Assembly: GCF_016889705.1 (NCBI RefSeq)
Contig: NZ_CP069526.1
Location: forward strand, 3,286,001 to 3,350,000
Direction: 5' to 3'
DNA from: Amycolatopsis sp. FDAARGOS 1241
GTDB lineage: Bacteria; Actinomycetota; Actinomycetes; Mycobacteriales; Pseudonocardiaceae
DNA: 64,000 nt
In this document: positions 43,140 through 52,923 of the stretch, piece by piece
Numbering within the stretch: position 1 is the first letter of the stretch
How the letters are laid out: every line of letters starts with the position of its first letter
Notes under the pieces: generated by a model
The model's database searches: none
Told to the model about the DNA's origin: nothing
Seen by the model: only the letters and a program-made list of their open reading frames with translations
Program-made: the position numbers and the translations under genes

Positions 43140-44297
43140 GTGGCGGGCGGGCTGAAGATCGGGATCGTGTGCCCCTACTCATTCGATGTGCCCGGTGGGG
43201 TGCAGGGGCACGTGATCGACCTCGCGCGGGCGCTCATCGAGCGCGGCCACCGCGTGTCGGTGCTGGCGCCGGCCGACGAGGACGCCGAGCTGCCGGACTT
43301 CGTCCACCCCGCAGGCAAAGCGCTCGGCATCCCGTACAACGGCTCGGTCGCCCGGCTCCAGTTCGGCCCGGTGTCCTACGCGCGGGTGCGGCGCTGGATC
43401 CGCGACAACGGCTTCGACGTGCTGCACCTGCACGAACCCACCGCGCCGAGCCTGTCGCTGCTCGCGTTGAAGGTCGCCGACGGCCCGATCGTCGCGACGT
43501 TCCACACGGCCACCACGCGCTCGCGCACGCTGGCGGCGTTCCAGCCGGTGCTGCGGCCGCTGCTGGAGAAGATCACCGCGCGCATCGCGGTATCGGTGCT
43601 CGCCCGGCGTGTGCAGGTGGAGCACGCGGGCGGCGACGCGGTGGAGATCCCCAACGGCGTCGACGCGGAGTTCTTCGCCCGCGCCGCACCGCTGGAGGGC
43701 TACCCGCGCGCGGGTGGCACGGTCGGGTTCGTCGGCCGGTTCACCGAACCCCGCAAGGGCATGGACGTGCTGCTGGAGGCGGCGCGGCGGCTGTTGCCGG
43801 AGTTCGAGGAGCTGCGGCTGCTCGTCGTCGGCCGTGGTGATCCGGACCAGCTTCGCCGCATGGCCGGACCCGAGCTGTGGCCGCACGTCGAACTGCTCGG
43901 CCAGGTCGACGACGCGACGAAAGCTCGGGCGCTGCGCAGCGTCGACGTGTACTGCGCGCCCAACACCGGGGGCGAGAGCTTCGGCATGATCCTCACCGAG
44001 GCGATGGCCGCGGGCACGCCCGTGCTGGCCAGCGGCCTCGACTCGTTCCGCCGCGTGCTCGACGACGGCAAGGCCGGGATGCTCACCGCGACCGGCGACG
44101 CGGGAGCGCTCGCGGACGGCCTGCGGGAGCTCCTCGGCGACCCGGCTCAGCGCGCGTCGCTGGCCGCGGCGGCGGGGGAGCGGGTGACGGCGTACGACTG
44201 GTCGGTCGTCGTCACCCAGGTGCTGCGCGTGTACGAAACCGCGATCGCGGCCGACCCCCGGCTGGTCGTCGCGGGGGAGCGGGAGCTCACGCAGTGA
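43140..44297 (+). CDS. pimA: phosphatidylinositol alpha-mannosyltransferase
   Basis: A 385-residue GT4 glycosyltransferase: CPYSFDVPGGVQGHVIDLAR at the N-terminus, VLHLHEPTAPSLSLLAL, VGFVGRFTEPRKGMDVLLEA, and the donor-site motif GGESFGMILTEAMAAGTPVL. PimA adds the first mannose from GDP-mannose to phosphatidylinositol at the cytoplasmic face. The GTG at 43140 stands 4 bp after the acyltransferase stop. Confidence 0.93.
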   Translation: MAGGLKIGIVCPYSFDVPGGVQGHVIDLARALIERGHRVSVLAPADEDAELPDFVHPAGKALGIPYNGSVARLQFGPVSYARVRRWIRDNGFDVLHLHEPTAPSLSLLALKVADGPIVATFHTATTRSRTLAAFQPVLRPLLEKITARIAVSVLARRVQVEHAGGDAVEIPNGVDAEFFARAAPLEGYPRAGGTVGFVGRFTEPRKGMDVLLEAARRLLPEFEELRLLVVGRGDPDQLRRMAGPELWPHVELLGQVDDATKARALRSVDVYCAPNTGGESFGMILTEAMAAGTPVLASGLDSFRRVLDDGKAGMLTATGDAGALADGLRELLGDPAQRASLAAAAGERVTAYDWSVVVTQVLRVYETAIAADPRLVVAGERELTQ

Positions 44298-44782
44298 CCT
44301 GGCTGGCGTGGCTGATCCCCCTGCTGGCCGCGGTCGTCGTGCTCGGCGGGCTGTTCCTCGTCGCGACGGCCAACCGGCTCGACCGCCTGCACGTCCGCAT
44401 GGACGCCGGCTGGGCCGCCCTCGACGCCGCCCTCGCGCGGCGCGCGGTGGTCGCCCGCGCCGTCTCGGCGGTGCTGGACGGAGACGGGACCGGGCTGAGG
44501 GTGGCGGCCGAACGGGCCGAAGGCGCATCGCGGGCCGAACGCGAGGTGGAGGAGAACGAGCTCACGCTCGTCCTCGCGCGCGTGAACCGGACCGGGTTGC
44601 CGCCCGCGCTCGCCGAAGAACTCACCGACGCCGAGCACCGCGTGGTCATCGCGCGCCGCGTGCACAACGACGCCGTGCGCGACACGCTCGCGTTGCGGCG
44701 GCGGCGGAAGGTCCGGTACTTCCGGCTCGCCGGCACCGCGCCGCTGCCCGAGTACTTCGAGTTCGCTGAGCCCGACCTGTGA
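44294..44782 (+). CDS. membrane-anchored hypothetical protein downstream of pimA
   Basis: A 162-residue protein with one N-terminal helix (WLAWLIPLLAAVVVLGGLFL) and a helical soluble part, RLDRLHVRMDAGWAALDAAL, ending FRLAGTAPLPEYFEF. It resembles the N-terminal membrane part of the NUDIX-bearing protein that follows pimA in mycobacteria (Rv2609c), but the NUDIX domain is absent. It also has a LemA-like flavour. The GTG overlaps the pimA stop (GTGA), so it is co-expressed with PIM genes. Confidence 0.7.
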   Translation: MTWLAWLIPLLAAVVVLGGLFLVATANRLDRLHVRMDAGWAALDAALARRAVVARAVSAVLDGDGTGLRVAAERAEGASRAEREVEENELTLVLARVNRTGLPPALAEELTDAEHRVVIARRVHNDAVRDTLALRRRRKVRYFRLAGTAPLPEYFEFAEPDL

Positions 44783-44801
44783 CGGTGGCAGACTGAGGCG
44801 C

Positions 44802-45314
44802 ATGACCGCCGAATCCGATGCCTGTGCCGTCGCCCATGGAGCTTTCGACCCGGACGTCGACGAGCGGACGCTGGTCGCCGTGTTCGCCTCACCCGTGGCG
44901 CGGTACCTGCTGAGCTACGCCGCCGACTTGGGCTACCGGACCGTGCTGTTCGAGCCCGACGCCGCGCGGGCGACCGATGTGCCGACCGCATGCGACATCC
45001 GGACTGTGCTGCCGGAGATCGACAAGACCGCGGACGTGGTCGTGACGGACCACCACCGGGCCGAGCTCGGGGTCGTGCTGCGGGACGCGCTGGCCAGGGA
45101 CCCGCGCTGGGTGGGGGTGCTGGGGAACCCGCGGCACGAAGGCCCGCACGTGGCCGCGTTGACGGGGCTGGGAGTGGCCGCCGGGGAGATCGCGCGGGTG
45201 CATCGGCCGGTGGGGTTGAACATCGGGTCGAGGAAACCGGCGGAGATCGCGATCGCGGTGCTGGCGGGGCTGCTGGCTGATCGGAATGGGAAACCTGGGG
45301 GGTTTGAGTTCTGA
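44802..45314 (+). CDS. XdhC/CoxI-family C-terminal (Rossmann) domain protein
   Basis: A 170-residue protein reading LSYAADLGYRTVLFEPDA, VVVTDHHRAELGVVLRDALA, WVGVLGNPRHEGPHVAALT and RPVGLNIGSRKPAEIAIAVL. This is the NAD-binding-like second half of XdhC proteins, which mature molybdenum hydroxylases. The N-terminal cysteine domain of full XdhC is absent, and no molybdoenzyme is nearby, so the role is open. A canonical terminator follows 53 bp downstream. Confidence 0.8.
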   Translation: MTAESDACAVAHGAFDPDVDERTLVAVFASPVARYLLSYAADLGYRTVLFEPDAARATDVPTACDIRTVLPEIDKTADVVVTDHHRAELGVVLRDALARDPRWVGVLGNPRHEGPHVAALTGLGVAAGEIARVHRPVGLNIGSRKPAEIAIAVLAGLLADRNGKPGGFEF

Positions 45315-45366
45315 GAGGTCGCGTGCGGGGCTCGCGGCAGGGGGTCGCGTGCGCAACGTTGCGCGC

Positions 45367-45390
45367 GGGGGGTGACGAGCACCCCGATTT
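45367..45390 (+). terminator. intrinsic terminator of the XdhC-like gene
   Basis: GGGGTG at 45367-45372 pairs with CACCCC at 45378-45383 around ACGAG and is followed at once by GATTTTT and GATTGTTT, a textbook rho-independent terminator on the plus strand. Confidence 0.85.
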
Positions 45391-45400
45391 TTGATTGTTT

Positions 45401-45460
45401 CTACGGTTCTGGGCCGGTTGTCAAGGCTGGAAAGCGTGCCCCGACAACCGGCCCAGAACC
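45401..45460. repeat. perfect 20-bp inverted repeat in a convergent spacer
   Basis: The arms 45401-45420 and 45441-45460 are exact complements around a 20-nt loop. It lies between the convergent XdhC-like and EF-G-like genes and could terminate the latter, though no T-run follows in that direction. Its length exceeds what termination needs. Confidence 0.75.
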
Positions 45461-45573
45461 GTGAAGGGCGCGGGGATCGTGGTGCAGGGGTGGGGCTGGG
45501 TGCACTGGTGAGGTGCGTCGGGTTGCCGTTGGTGATGCGGTGTTTGTGCTCGGGTGGCGGTGTCGTCTGTTTT

Positions 45574-47685
45574 TTAAGTGGGGACGGCGGCGCCTTCCGG
45601 TAGGGGTTCGAAGCGGGCGTGGTGCCTGGTGAAGGTGGCGGTGCCGGACGTCAGCGAACGCAGGTCGATGGCGTAGCGGAGCAGTTCCGCGGCGGGGATC
45701 TCGGTGTGGATGACCGTGCGGCCACCTTCGCCGGATTCGGTGCCGAGGACGCGGCCGCGGCGGGAGGACAGGTCGCCGAGCACGGTGCCGAGGTGCTCGT
45801 CCGGCAGGGTGATGTCGACGGTGTCCAAGGGTTCCAGCAGGGTGATGCGGCTGGCCGCCGCGGCTTCGCGCAGGGCGAGCGCGCCCGCGGTCTGGAACGC
45901 GGCGTCGGAGGAATCGACGCTGTGCGCCTTGCCGTCCACGAGCGTCACGCGCACGTCGACGACCGGGTGGCCGTCGAGCAGCCCCCGCTTCAGCTGCGCG
46001 CGGACGCCCTTCTCCACACTCGGGATGAACTGGTGCGGCACCGACCCGCCGACGACCTTGTCGACGAACTCGAAGCCGCCGCCGCGGGGCAGGGGCTCGA
46101 CTTCGATGTCGCAGACGGCGAACTGGCCGTGGCCGCCGGACTGCTTCACGTGCCGGCCGTGACCGCGGGCGGGCTTGGCGAACGTGGAGCGCAGGCTGAT
46201 CCGCACGGGTTCGGTGTCGACCTCCGCGCCGCCGGCGCGCAGGCGCGAGAGCACCACGTCGGCGTGCGCCTCGCCCATGCACCACAGCACGAGCTGGCCC
46301 GTTTCGGCGTTGCGGTCCAGCCGCAGCGTCGGGTCGCCCGCGACGAGGCGGGAAAGGTTGCGCGACAACGTGTCCTCGTCGCTGCGGGTCTTCGCGACGA
46401 TGGCGACCGGCAGCAGCGGTTCGGGCATGCGCCACGGTTTCATCACCAGCGGGTCGTCCGGCGAGGAGACGGTGTCGCCCGTCTCGGCCGAACCGACCTT
46501 CGTCAGCGCGCACAGGTCGCCCGCGACGCAAAACGGCACTTCGCGCAGCGACGAGCCGAGCGGGGAGTACAGGTGCGCGACGCGCTCGTCGGCGTCGTGG
46601 TCCTCGTGGCCGCGCTCGGCCAGGCCGTGGCCCGACACGTGCACGGCGTTCTCCGGCCGCAGCGTCCCCGAGAACACCCGAACCAGCGACACCCGGCCGA
46701 CGTACGAGTCGACCGCCGTGCGCACGACCTCCGCGGCGAGCGGACCGCCCGGGTCGGCCGTCAGGGCGCCGTGCTCGCCGCCGTCGGGCGTGGTGACCCC
46801 GGGCGGGGTGTGCTCGAGCGGCGACGGGAACGCGCGGACGATCCCGTCGAGCACCTCGGCCAGCCCGATCCCGCTCGTGGCGCACACCGGGATCACGGGG
46901 TGGAACGACCCGCGCGCCACGGCCGTCTCGAGGTCGGCGATGAGCGTCTCCTCGGAGATCTCCTCGCCGCCGAGGTAGCGCTCCATCAGGGTCTCGTCTT
47001 CGCTCTCGGCGATGATCCCTTCGATGAGCTCGTTGCGGGCCTCGGTGAGCCCGTCGAGGTCGGCCGGGTCCGGCTCGCCGACGCGCGGCGGATAGCCGGC
47101 CGAGTAGTCGAAGTAGCGCTGGGTGATGAGCCCGACCAGCCCTTCGCTAGCGGGCAGGTACAGCGGCAGCACACCGGCGCCGAACGCGGCCTGGCACGCG
47201 GCGATCTCGGCGAGCGCATCGGCGCGGTGGTGGTCGAGCCGCGAGACGACCACGGCCCGGGGCATCCCGACGGAGGCGCACTCGTCCCACACGGCCACGG
47301 TCGCGGCATCCACCCCTTCGGCGGCGCAGACCACGAACAGGGCGGCGTCGGCCGCCCGCAGCCCGGCGCGCAGTTCGCCCACGAAGTCGGCGTACCCGGG
47401 CGTGTCGATGAGGTTGATCTTGTGGCCCTGGTGCATCACGGGTGCCACGGACAGCCCGACCGAGCGCTGCTGGCGAACCGCGGCCGGGTCGTGGTCGCAC
47501 ACCGTGGTGCCCTCGACGACCGAGCCGGCGCGCGGGACGGTGCCGGACGCGGCGAGCAGCGCTTCGGTGAGAGTGGTCTTCCCGGACCCGGAGGGGCCCA
47601 CGAGCACGACGTTGCGGACCTTGGCGGGGTCGTCCACAGCGACGGCGGCCCCGGTGTCGGTACTCCTGTTCTGCTTGTCGGCCAT
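45574..47685 (-). CDS. EF-G-like translational GTPase (FusA2 type)
   Basis: A 703-residue protein with the five-domain EF-G layout: P-loop GPSGSGKT at 30-37, RSVGLSVAPV in the place of switch I, DTPGYADFVGELRAG, then VVVSRLDHHRAD where EF-G has NKMD, and domains II-V ending PEPLLPVAIVAKT through FEPLPEGAAVPT. The altered switch I and the change in the guanine-specificity motif set it apart from true EF-G and match the FusA2-like proteins of actinobacteria (mycobacterial Rv0120c), whose role is unclear. GAGGAG precedes ATG 47685. Confidence 0.88.
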   Translation of the reverse strand: MADKQNRSTDTGAAVAVDDPAKVRNVVLVGPSGSGKTTLTEALLAASGTVPRAGSVVEGTTVCDHDPAAVRQQRSVGLSVAPVMHQGHKINLIDTPGYADFVGELRAGLRAADAALFVVCAAEGVDAATVAVWDECASVGMPRAVVVSRLDHHRADALAEIAACQAAFGAGVLPLYLPASEGLVGLITQRYFDYSAGYPPRVGEPDPADLDGLTEARNELIEGIIAESEDETLMERYLGGEEISEETLIADLETAVARGSFHPVIPVCATSGIGLAEVLDGIVRAFPSPLEHTPPGVTTPDGGEHGALTADPGGPLAAEVVRTAVDSYVGRVSLVRVFSGTLRPENAVHVSGHGLAERGHEDHDADERVAHLYSPLGSSLREVPFCVAGDLCALTKVGSAETGDTVSSPDDPLVMKPWRMPEPLLPVAIVAKTRSDEDTLSRNLSRLVAGDPTLRLDRNAETGQLVLWCMGEAHADVVLSRLRAGGAEVDTEPVRISLRSTFAKPARGHGRHVKQSGGHGQFAVCDIEVEPLPRGGGFEFVDKVVGGSVPHQFIPSVEKGVRAQLKRGLLDGHPVVDVRVTLVDGKAHSVDSSDAAFQTAGALALREAAAASRITLLEPLDTVDITLPDEHLGTVLGDLSSRRGRVLGTESGEGGRTVIHTEIPAAELLRYAIDLRSLTSGTATFTRHHARFEPLPEGAAVPT

Positions 47686-48236
47686 GGCGACTCCTCGGCG
47701 AACGGCTGGTGTACGCGATGTGTCCACGATCACACACCCGCTACCCTGGCCAGGGCAAGGCGGGGCCGGGGTGACCACGCGTTTGCTCCCCGCCGCAGGC
47801 GCGGTGAGGGGGCGCCTCGCCGATCACCGCCGCGCCCTCCCGCAGCCGTGTGGGAGCCGCAGTACTGATCATCCGCTCGTGGACTGGAGGGGTGGTGCGG
47901 TCCGGCTGCGGTGACGCGTCCCGGGCCCCGAAGAGATCGGCGAGTTTCCCCTTCCGCTCCGCCGACACCCTTTCGGGCGAAAATGCACGTGGGGCCGGAA
48001 CGAGCGAATCCGTACCGGGCACCGGCTCGAATTCGGCATCACCGCCGACACGAACCGCCTCGATCCGGAAATGGCTGACCGCGACCGCGCATAGGGGGGC
48101 GGGAGCCTCTCCCGCCCCCGAATCGTCGCCCGCAACGTTCGAACTGGCTCTACGGCAAGGCGTTACCTTACCCCAGCCGAATGTCCACAACGGATTCTTC
48201 CACACTGCCTTGATCCCCGTTTCCCTGAGGAGGAAT
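47686..48236. other. divergent promoter region
   Basis: About 550 bp between the EF-G-like gene and the DUF5937-type regulator. The regulator frame stays open back to 47850 without coding character. No gene, palindrome or RNA was recognised. Confidence 0.35.
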
Positions 48237-49202
48237 GTGCTGGATCTGGCGTGGTCGGTGGATGAACTCGCGCGAACGAGACTCGCGTTTTCGCCGCTGT
48301 GGGAAATCGTCGCGAGCGTGCGCGTGCTGGCGCGGCCGGGGGAACACGCGTTGCACCTGCCGTGGATGCGCCAGGCCTCGGCGGCGCTGGCCGACGCGGA
48401 GATCGACGTGGCTCCGCTCGCCGATCTCGTCGCCGGCCGGTCCGTGCCGCGCTTCTTCGCGCCCGCGCCGAGCTCCCCGATGCCGCGGCCCGCGGACGAG
48501 CTCGCCGACCTGCGCGATGTATCGCCGCGCGCGGTGCGCCGGGAGATCGAGTCGATGGACCCGACACGTCCGGCCTCGCTCACGCGCCTGCACCGCGACC
48601 CGGAGGCCGGGCCGACCGGCTCGCCGGCCTCATGGAGCGGTACTGGGCGGTCGCGCTGGCGCCCGTGTGGCCGCGCATGCGCGCCCTGCTCGTGGGCGAC
48701 GTGCTGCACCGCTCGCGGCTGCTGGCCGCCGGCGCGGTCGACGACCTGTTCCTCGACCTCGGCGCCCGCCGTGCACTGGGCCGAACGCGCCCTCACGGTG
48801 GCCCGGCGCCGGATCCCCGCGACGGGCGCGCCGCACGGGCGCGGGCTCGTGCTGGCGCCGTCGGTGTTCGTCTGGCCGCGGGTGGTTTCGCGCACCCACG
48901 CCGGTCGGCAGCCCGTGCTGCGCTACCCGGCCCGCGGCATCGCCGGGCTGTGGGAAACGGGCGGCACCAGGTCTTCGCCGGCCCTGCGCGGGGTGCTGGG
49001 CCGCAGTCGCAGCGCGCTGCTGGCCTCGCTCGCCACGCCGGCCGACGCCGGGGACCTGGTGCGCCGCACCGGACTGAAGCCGTGTGTCGTCGCGAAGCAC
49101 TTGCAGCTGCTGCAGGCGGCGGGTCTCGTCACCGTCGCCGACGACGGGGTCTGCTCGCGCACCCTCGCCGCCGACGCCGTGGTCACCGCCGTGGACGAGT
49201 GA
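48237..49202 (+). pseudogene. ArsR-like (DUF5937) regulator with two compensating frameshifts
   Basis: GTG 48237 follows GAGGAGGA. The N-terminal part (WSVDELARTRLAFSPLWEIV, then ASVRVLARPGEHALHLPWM) and the C-terminal winged helix (RSRSALLASLATPADAGDLV, then RRTGLKPCVVAKHLQLLQAA) are in one frame. The 160 bp between about 48610 and 48770 (LAGLMERYWAVALAPVWPRM, then RALLVGDVLHRSRLLAAGAV) are in another. Two opposite single-base changes explain this. The family is common in actinomycetes as ArsR-type repressors. It may be intact with two sequencing errors. It converges with azlD 3 bp away. Confidence 0.7.
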
Positions 49203-49205
49203 GGC

Positions 49206-49526
49206 TCACGGGACGCCGGCGAGCCGCAGCAGCGCGGCGGTCGCCGCCGCGGCCACCACGACGGCGACGAACGGCGCCTTCCGCCAGGCCAGCACGCCTC
49301 CGATCAGCACCCCGGCGGGCCGGGCGAACCCGGCGAACGCGTGGCCCTCGGTGAACGCGCTGGTCGCGACGAGCGCCGCGAGCAGCACGACCGCGGCGAG
49401 CGCCATCAACCGCTGCGCCCGAGCGGACAGTCGCACACGCTTGCGCAGCACCGGCCCGGCGAAGCGGAACGCGAACGTGCCCGCCCCCAGGACGACAGTG
49501 GCCACCAGCAGTTCGACGGCGTCCAT
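49206..49526 (-). CDS. azlD: AzlD-family branched-chain amino acid export subunit
   Basis: A 106-residue protein with four hydrophobic segments, LVATVVLGAGTFAFRFAGPV first and LMALAAVVLLAALVATSAF next. This is the small partner of AzlC-type exporters of branched-chain amino acids or analogues. Its ATG shares one base with the azlC stop (TGATG), so translation is coupled. Confidence 0.85.
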   Translation of the reverse strand: MDAVELLVATVVLGAGTFAFRFAGPVLRKRVRLSARAQRLMALAAVVLLAALVATSAFTEGHAFAGFARPAGVLIGGVLAWRKAPFVAVVVAAAATAALLRLAGVP

Positions 49527-50221
49527 CAGTGCGCTCTCTCCAGGCGCTTCGGTTCCTTCGCCGCGACGCCGACGAGCACGCCGGCCAGGGCCAGCAGCAC
49601 CGGCAGCCCGGCGGGCAGGAACGGTGTGGCCACCAGCGCGATCACCACACCCACGAGCACCGGCAGCCGCGAAGCGCGATCGCGCAGCGCGGGCAGCACG
49701 AGGGCCAGCAGCACCGCCGGGAACGCCGCGTCCAGGCCGAACGCGGCCGTGTCGCTGATCGCCGTACCGGCGAACGCGCCGAGCACCACACCGGCGTTCC
49801 AGCACACGAACAGGCCGATTCCGCAGCCCCAGTACGCAGCGCGGCGGCGTTCGGTGTCGCGCTGGGCCAGGGCGAACGCGACGGACTCGTCGATCATCAG
49901 GTGGCTGCCGGCGATCCGCGCCGCCCACCGCGAGCCGAACACGTCGCCGACCGCGAAGCCGAACGGCAGGTGCCGCGCGTTCACCAGCAGGCCGGCCACG
50001 ACCGCGGCCAGCGGGTTGCCGCCGCCGGCGATGATGCCGACCAGCATGAACTGCGACGCACCGGCGAAGACCAGCAGCGACAGCAGCATCGGGGCCCACA
50101 GCGGGAAGCCCGAGCTCACGGCGATGGCGCCGAATGACACGCCCACGAGGCCGTCGGCCAGGCAGACGAGTCCGATGTCCCGGGCGAGGCCCCGGTCGAG
50201 TGTTCGCCAAATCGAACGCAT
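49526..50221 (-). CDS. azlC: AzlC-family branched-chain amino acid export subunit
   Basis: A 231-residue membrane protein with about seven to eight helices and family sequences GVSFGAIAVSSGFPLWAPML, LLSLLVFAGASQFMLVGI, LVNARHLPFGFAVG and HLMIDESVAFALA. AzlCD pairs export branched-chain amino acids; the Bacillus system confers azaleucine resistance. A XRE-cupin regulator is encoded divergently with a dyad between, so it probably controls the export genes. Confidence 0.88.
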   Translation of the reverse strand: MRSIWRTLDRGLARDIGLVCLADGLVGVSFGAIAVSSGFPLWAPMLLSLLVFAGASQFMLVGIIAGGGNPLAAVVAGLLVNARHLPFGFAVGDVFGSRWAARIAGSHLMIDESVAFALAQRDTERRRAAYWGCGIGLFVCWNAGVVLGAFAGTAISDTAAFGLDAAFPAVLLALVLPALRDRASRLPVLVGVVIALVATPFLPAGLPVLLALAGVLVGVAAKEPKRLERAH

Positions 50222-50248
50222 AGTGACTTATGCTGAACACAGCACCCG

Positions 50249-50268
50249 TCGTTCGTCAAGACGAACGA
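50249..50268. promoter_or_regulatory. operator between azlCD and the XRE-cupin regulator
   Basis: TCGTTCGTC-AA-GACGAACGA is a perfect dyad with 9-bp arms in the 69-bp divergent gap. It lies about 30 bp from the azlC start and 23 bp from the regulator start, suited to control both. Confidence 0.65.
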
Positions 50269-50290
50269 GCAGACTGATGGAGCGAACACC

Positions 50291-50854
50291 ATGTCGCAGG
50301 ACAACGGCGGCGCGCCGCTGGAGATCATCGCCGCGTCGCTGCGGCGCGAACGCGCGCGGGCGGGGCTGTCGCTCACCGAGGTCGCGCGGCGCGCCGGCCT
50401 GGCGAAATCCACGTTGTCGCAGCTGGAGTCCGGTTCGGGCAACCCGAGCGTGGAGACGCTGTGGGCGCTCGGGGTGGCGCTCGACGTGCCGTTCTCCCGG
50501 CTCGTGGAGCCCGACCGGCCCCAGGTCCGCGTGATCCGCGCCGGCAAGGGGCCGACGGTGTTCGCCGAGCACGCCGACTACGCGTGCACGCTGCTTTCGG
50601 CGTGCCCGCCCTCCGCGCGCCGGGACATGTACGTGATCCGCGCGGAGCCGGGCACCCCGCGGCGGTCGGACCCGCACATGAACGGCGTGGTCGAGCACAT
50701 CGTGATCTGCGCCGGGCGGGCCCGCGTCGGCGTGACCGACGACCCGGTCGAGCTGCTGCCCGGCGACTACATCTCCTACCCGGGGGACGTGCCCCACCTG
50801 TTCGAGGCGCTGGAACCCGGCACGTTCGGGGTGGAGATCTCCGAATACTCCTGA
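50291..50854 (+). CDS. XRE-family regulator with cupin domain
   Basis: A 187-residue protein: helix-turn-helix RRERARAGLSLTEVARRAGL then AKSTLSQLESGSGNPSVETL, followed by a C-terminal cupin (MNGVVEHIVICAGRARVGVT, LLPGDYISYPGDVPHLFEAL). Regulators with this build commonly neighbour AzlCD exporters and sense a small ligand through the cupin. GGAGCGAA precedes ATG 50291. It converges with pdxS, 4 bp between stops. Confidence 0.9.
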   Translation: MSQDNGGAPLEIIAASLRRERARAGLSLTEVARRAGLAKSTLSQLESGSGNPSVETLWALGVALDVPFSRLVEPDRPQVRVIRAGKGPTVFAEHADYACTLLSACPPSARRDMYVIRAEPGTPRRSDPHMNGVVEHIVICAGRARVGVTDDPVELLPGDYISYPGDVPHLFEALEPGTFGVEISEYS

Positions 50855-50858
50855 GGGC

Positions 50859-51773
<915 letters not shown>

Positions 51774-52217
51774 CTCGGCGCCTTTCTCGGGGGCTTGCTC
51801 GTGCGCCTCCGAGCGTAGGTCGGCGGTGGACCGGTGAACCAGGCCAGTGGCGGGGTAATTCGGCAGTCCACTTCGCAGGTGGCTCCGACCTGCGGGTCCG
51901 GCGTCCGGTGGCTCCTGTCGGCCGCGTCACGTCCGCGCGAAATGGCGCTGACCTGCACGACTGCCGGCCCTGTATCCTGGAGGTACGGGTGGGCGCCCTG
52001 GCAGTGCGTTGATGTTCCGTAGCGCTCCGCGGCGCGGCAAGATCCCTCTCTGGGTGGCCACTCGGCGGCGTTGCGGGAAGGCCACTTCTCTCGGCCGGGT
52101 GCCGGCGGACGGCGCGGCTCCTCGAGTGGGTGACCACCGGTCGACTGCCCGCTGACCTGGCCGGAAGGCCCGCGAGGCGTCCCCCTAAGCTTAAGCGAAC
52201 GTCTTTCGGGAGGTCGG
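51774..52217. other. divergent spacer between pdxS and pdxT
   Basis: About 440 bp containing promoters for both genes. No regulator gene, riboswitch or convincing direct repeat (as MocR-type PdxR sites would be) was recognised. No coding frame has a ribosome-binding site. Confidence 0.35.
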
Positions 52218-52862
52218 GTGGTGACAGCTTCGGGAGCGCGGCCGACGGTCGGCGTGCTCGCCCTGCAGGGTGCCGTGCGCGAGCACGTCGCGATGCTGGA
52301 GCGCGCGGGTGCCCACGCGGTGCCGGTGCGGCGCGAGGCGGAACTGTCCGGAGTGGACGGCCTGGTGCTCCCCGGCGGGGAGTCGACCACCATGTCGCGG
52401 CTGCTGGAGAGCTTCGAGCTGCTCGAGCCGGTGCGCGCGCGGATCGCCGGCGGCATGCCGGCCTTCGGCTCGTGCGCCGGGATGATCCTGCTGGCCCGCC
52501 AGGTGCTCGACGGGCGCCCGGACCAGCAGCAGCTCGGCGGGCTCGACGTGGTCGTCCGGCGCAACGCGTTCGGCCGGCAGGTGGACTCGTTCGAGGTGGA
52601 CCTCGACTTCGCCGGCGTCTGTGACGGGCCTGTGCACGCCGTGTTCATCCGGGCCCCGTGGGTCGAGAAAGCGGGCGCGGGGGTCGAGGTGCTGGCCACC
52701 GTGCCGCCGGCGGTCGTGCCCGAAGATCCGGCGCTGGGCGAGCCCGAGGCTAGGATCGTCGCCGTCCGGCAGGGGGCGGTGCTGGCCACGGCGTTCCACC
52801 CCGAGATCACCGGGGACGAGCGGGTGCACCGGTTGTTCGTCGAGCTCGTGCGAGAAGCCTGA
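52218..52862 (+). CDS. pdxT: pyridoxal 5'-phosphate synthase glutaminase subunit PdxT
   Basis: A 214-residue class I glutaminase. The catalytic Cys86 is in FGSCAGMI, and His194 and Glu196 are in [25 protein letters not shown] and [15 protein letters not shown] are the PdxT N-terminal and oxyanion regions. It supplies ammonia to PdxS. GGGAGG lies before tandem GTGs at 52218 and 52221; either could start. It is the first gene on the plus strand of the pdxT-yebC-ruvCAB-sec block. Confidence 0.93.
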   Translation: MVTASGARPTVGVLALQGAVREHVAMLERAGAHAVPVRREAELSGVDGLVLPGGESTTMSRLLESFELLEPVRARIAGGMPAFGSCAGMILLARQVLDGRPDQQQLGGLDVVVRRNAFGRQVDSFEVDLDFAGVCDGPVHAVFIRAPWVEKAGAGVEVLATVPPAVVPEDPALGEPEARIVAVRQGAVLATAFHPEITGDERVHRLFVELVREA

Positions 52863-52923
52863 GCAGGGATTGCGGCGGCCGCGCGACGAGTGGTCACGCG
52901 GCCGCGGAACAGATGGAGGAAAG

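Noticed and set aside
45619..47868. Long plus-strand open frame (749 codons)
   Set aside because: Antisense shadow of the EF-G-like gene, which has intact GTPase motifs.
47850..48236. In-frame upstream extension of the DUF5937-type regulator
   Set aside because: No ribosome-binding site or family similarity; the GTG at 48237 with GAGGAGGA fits the family N-terminus.
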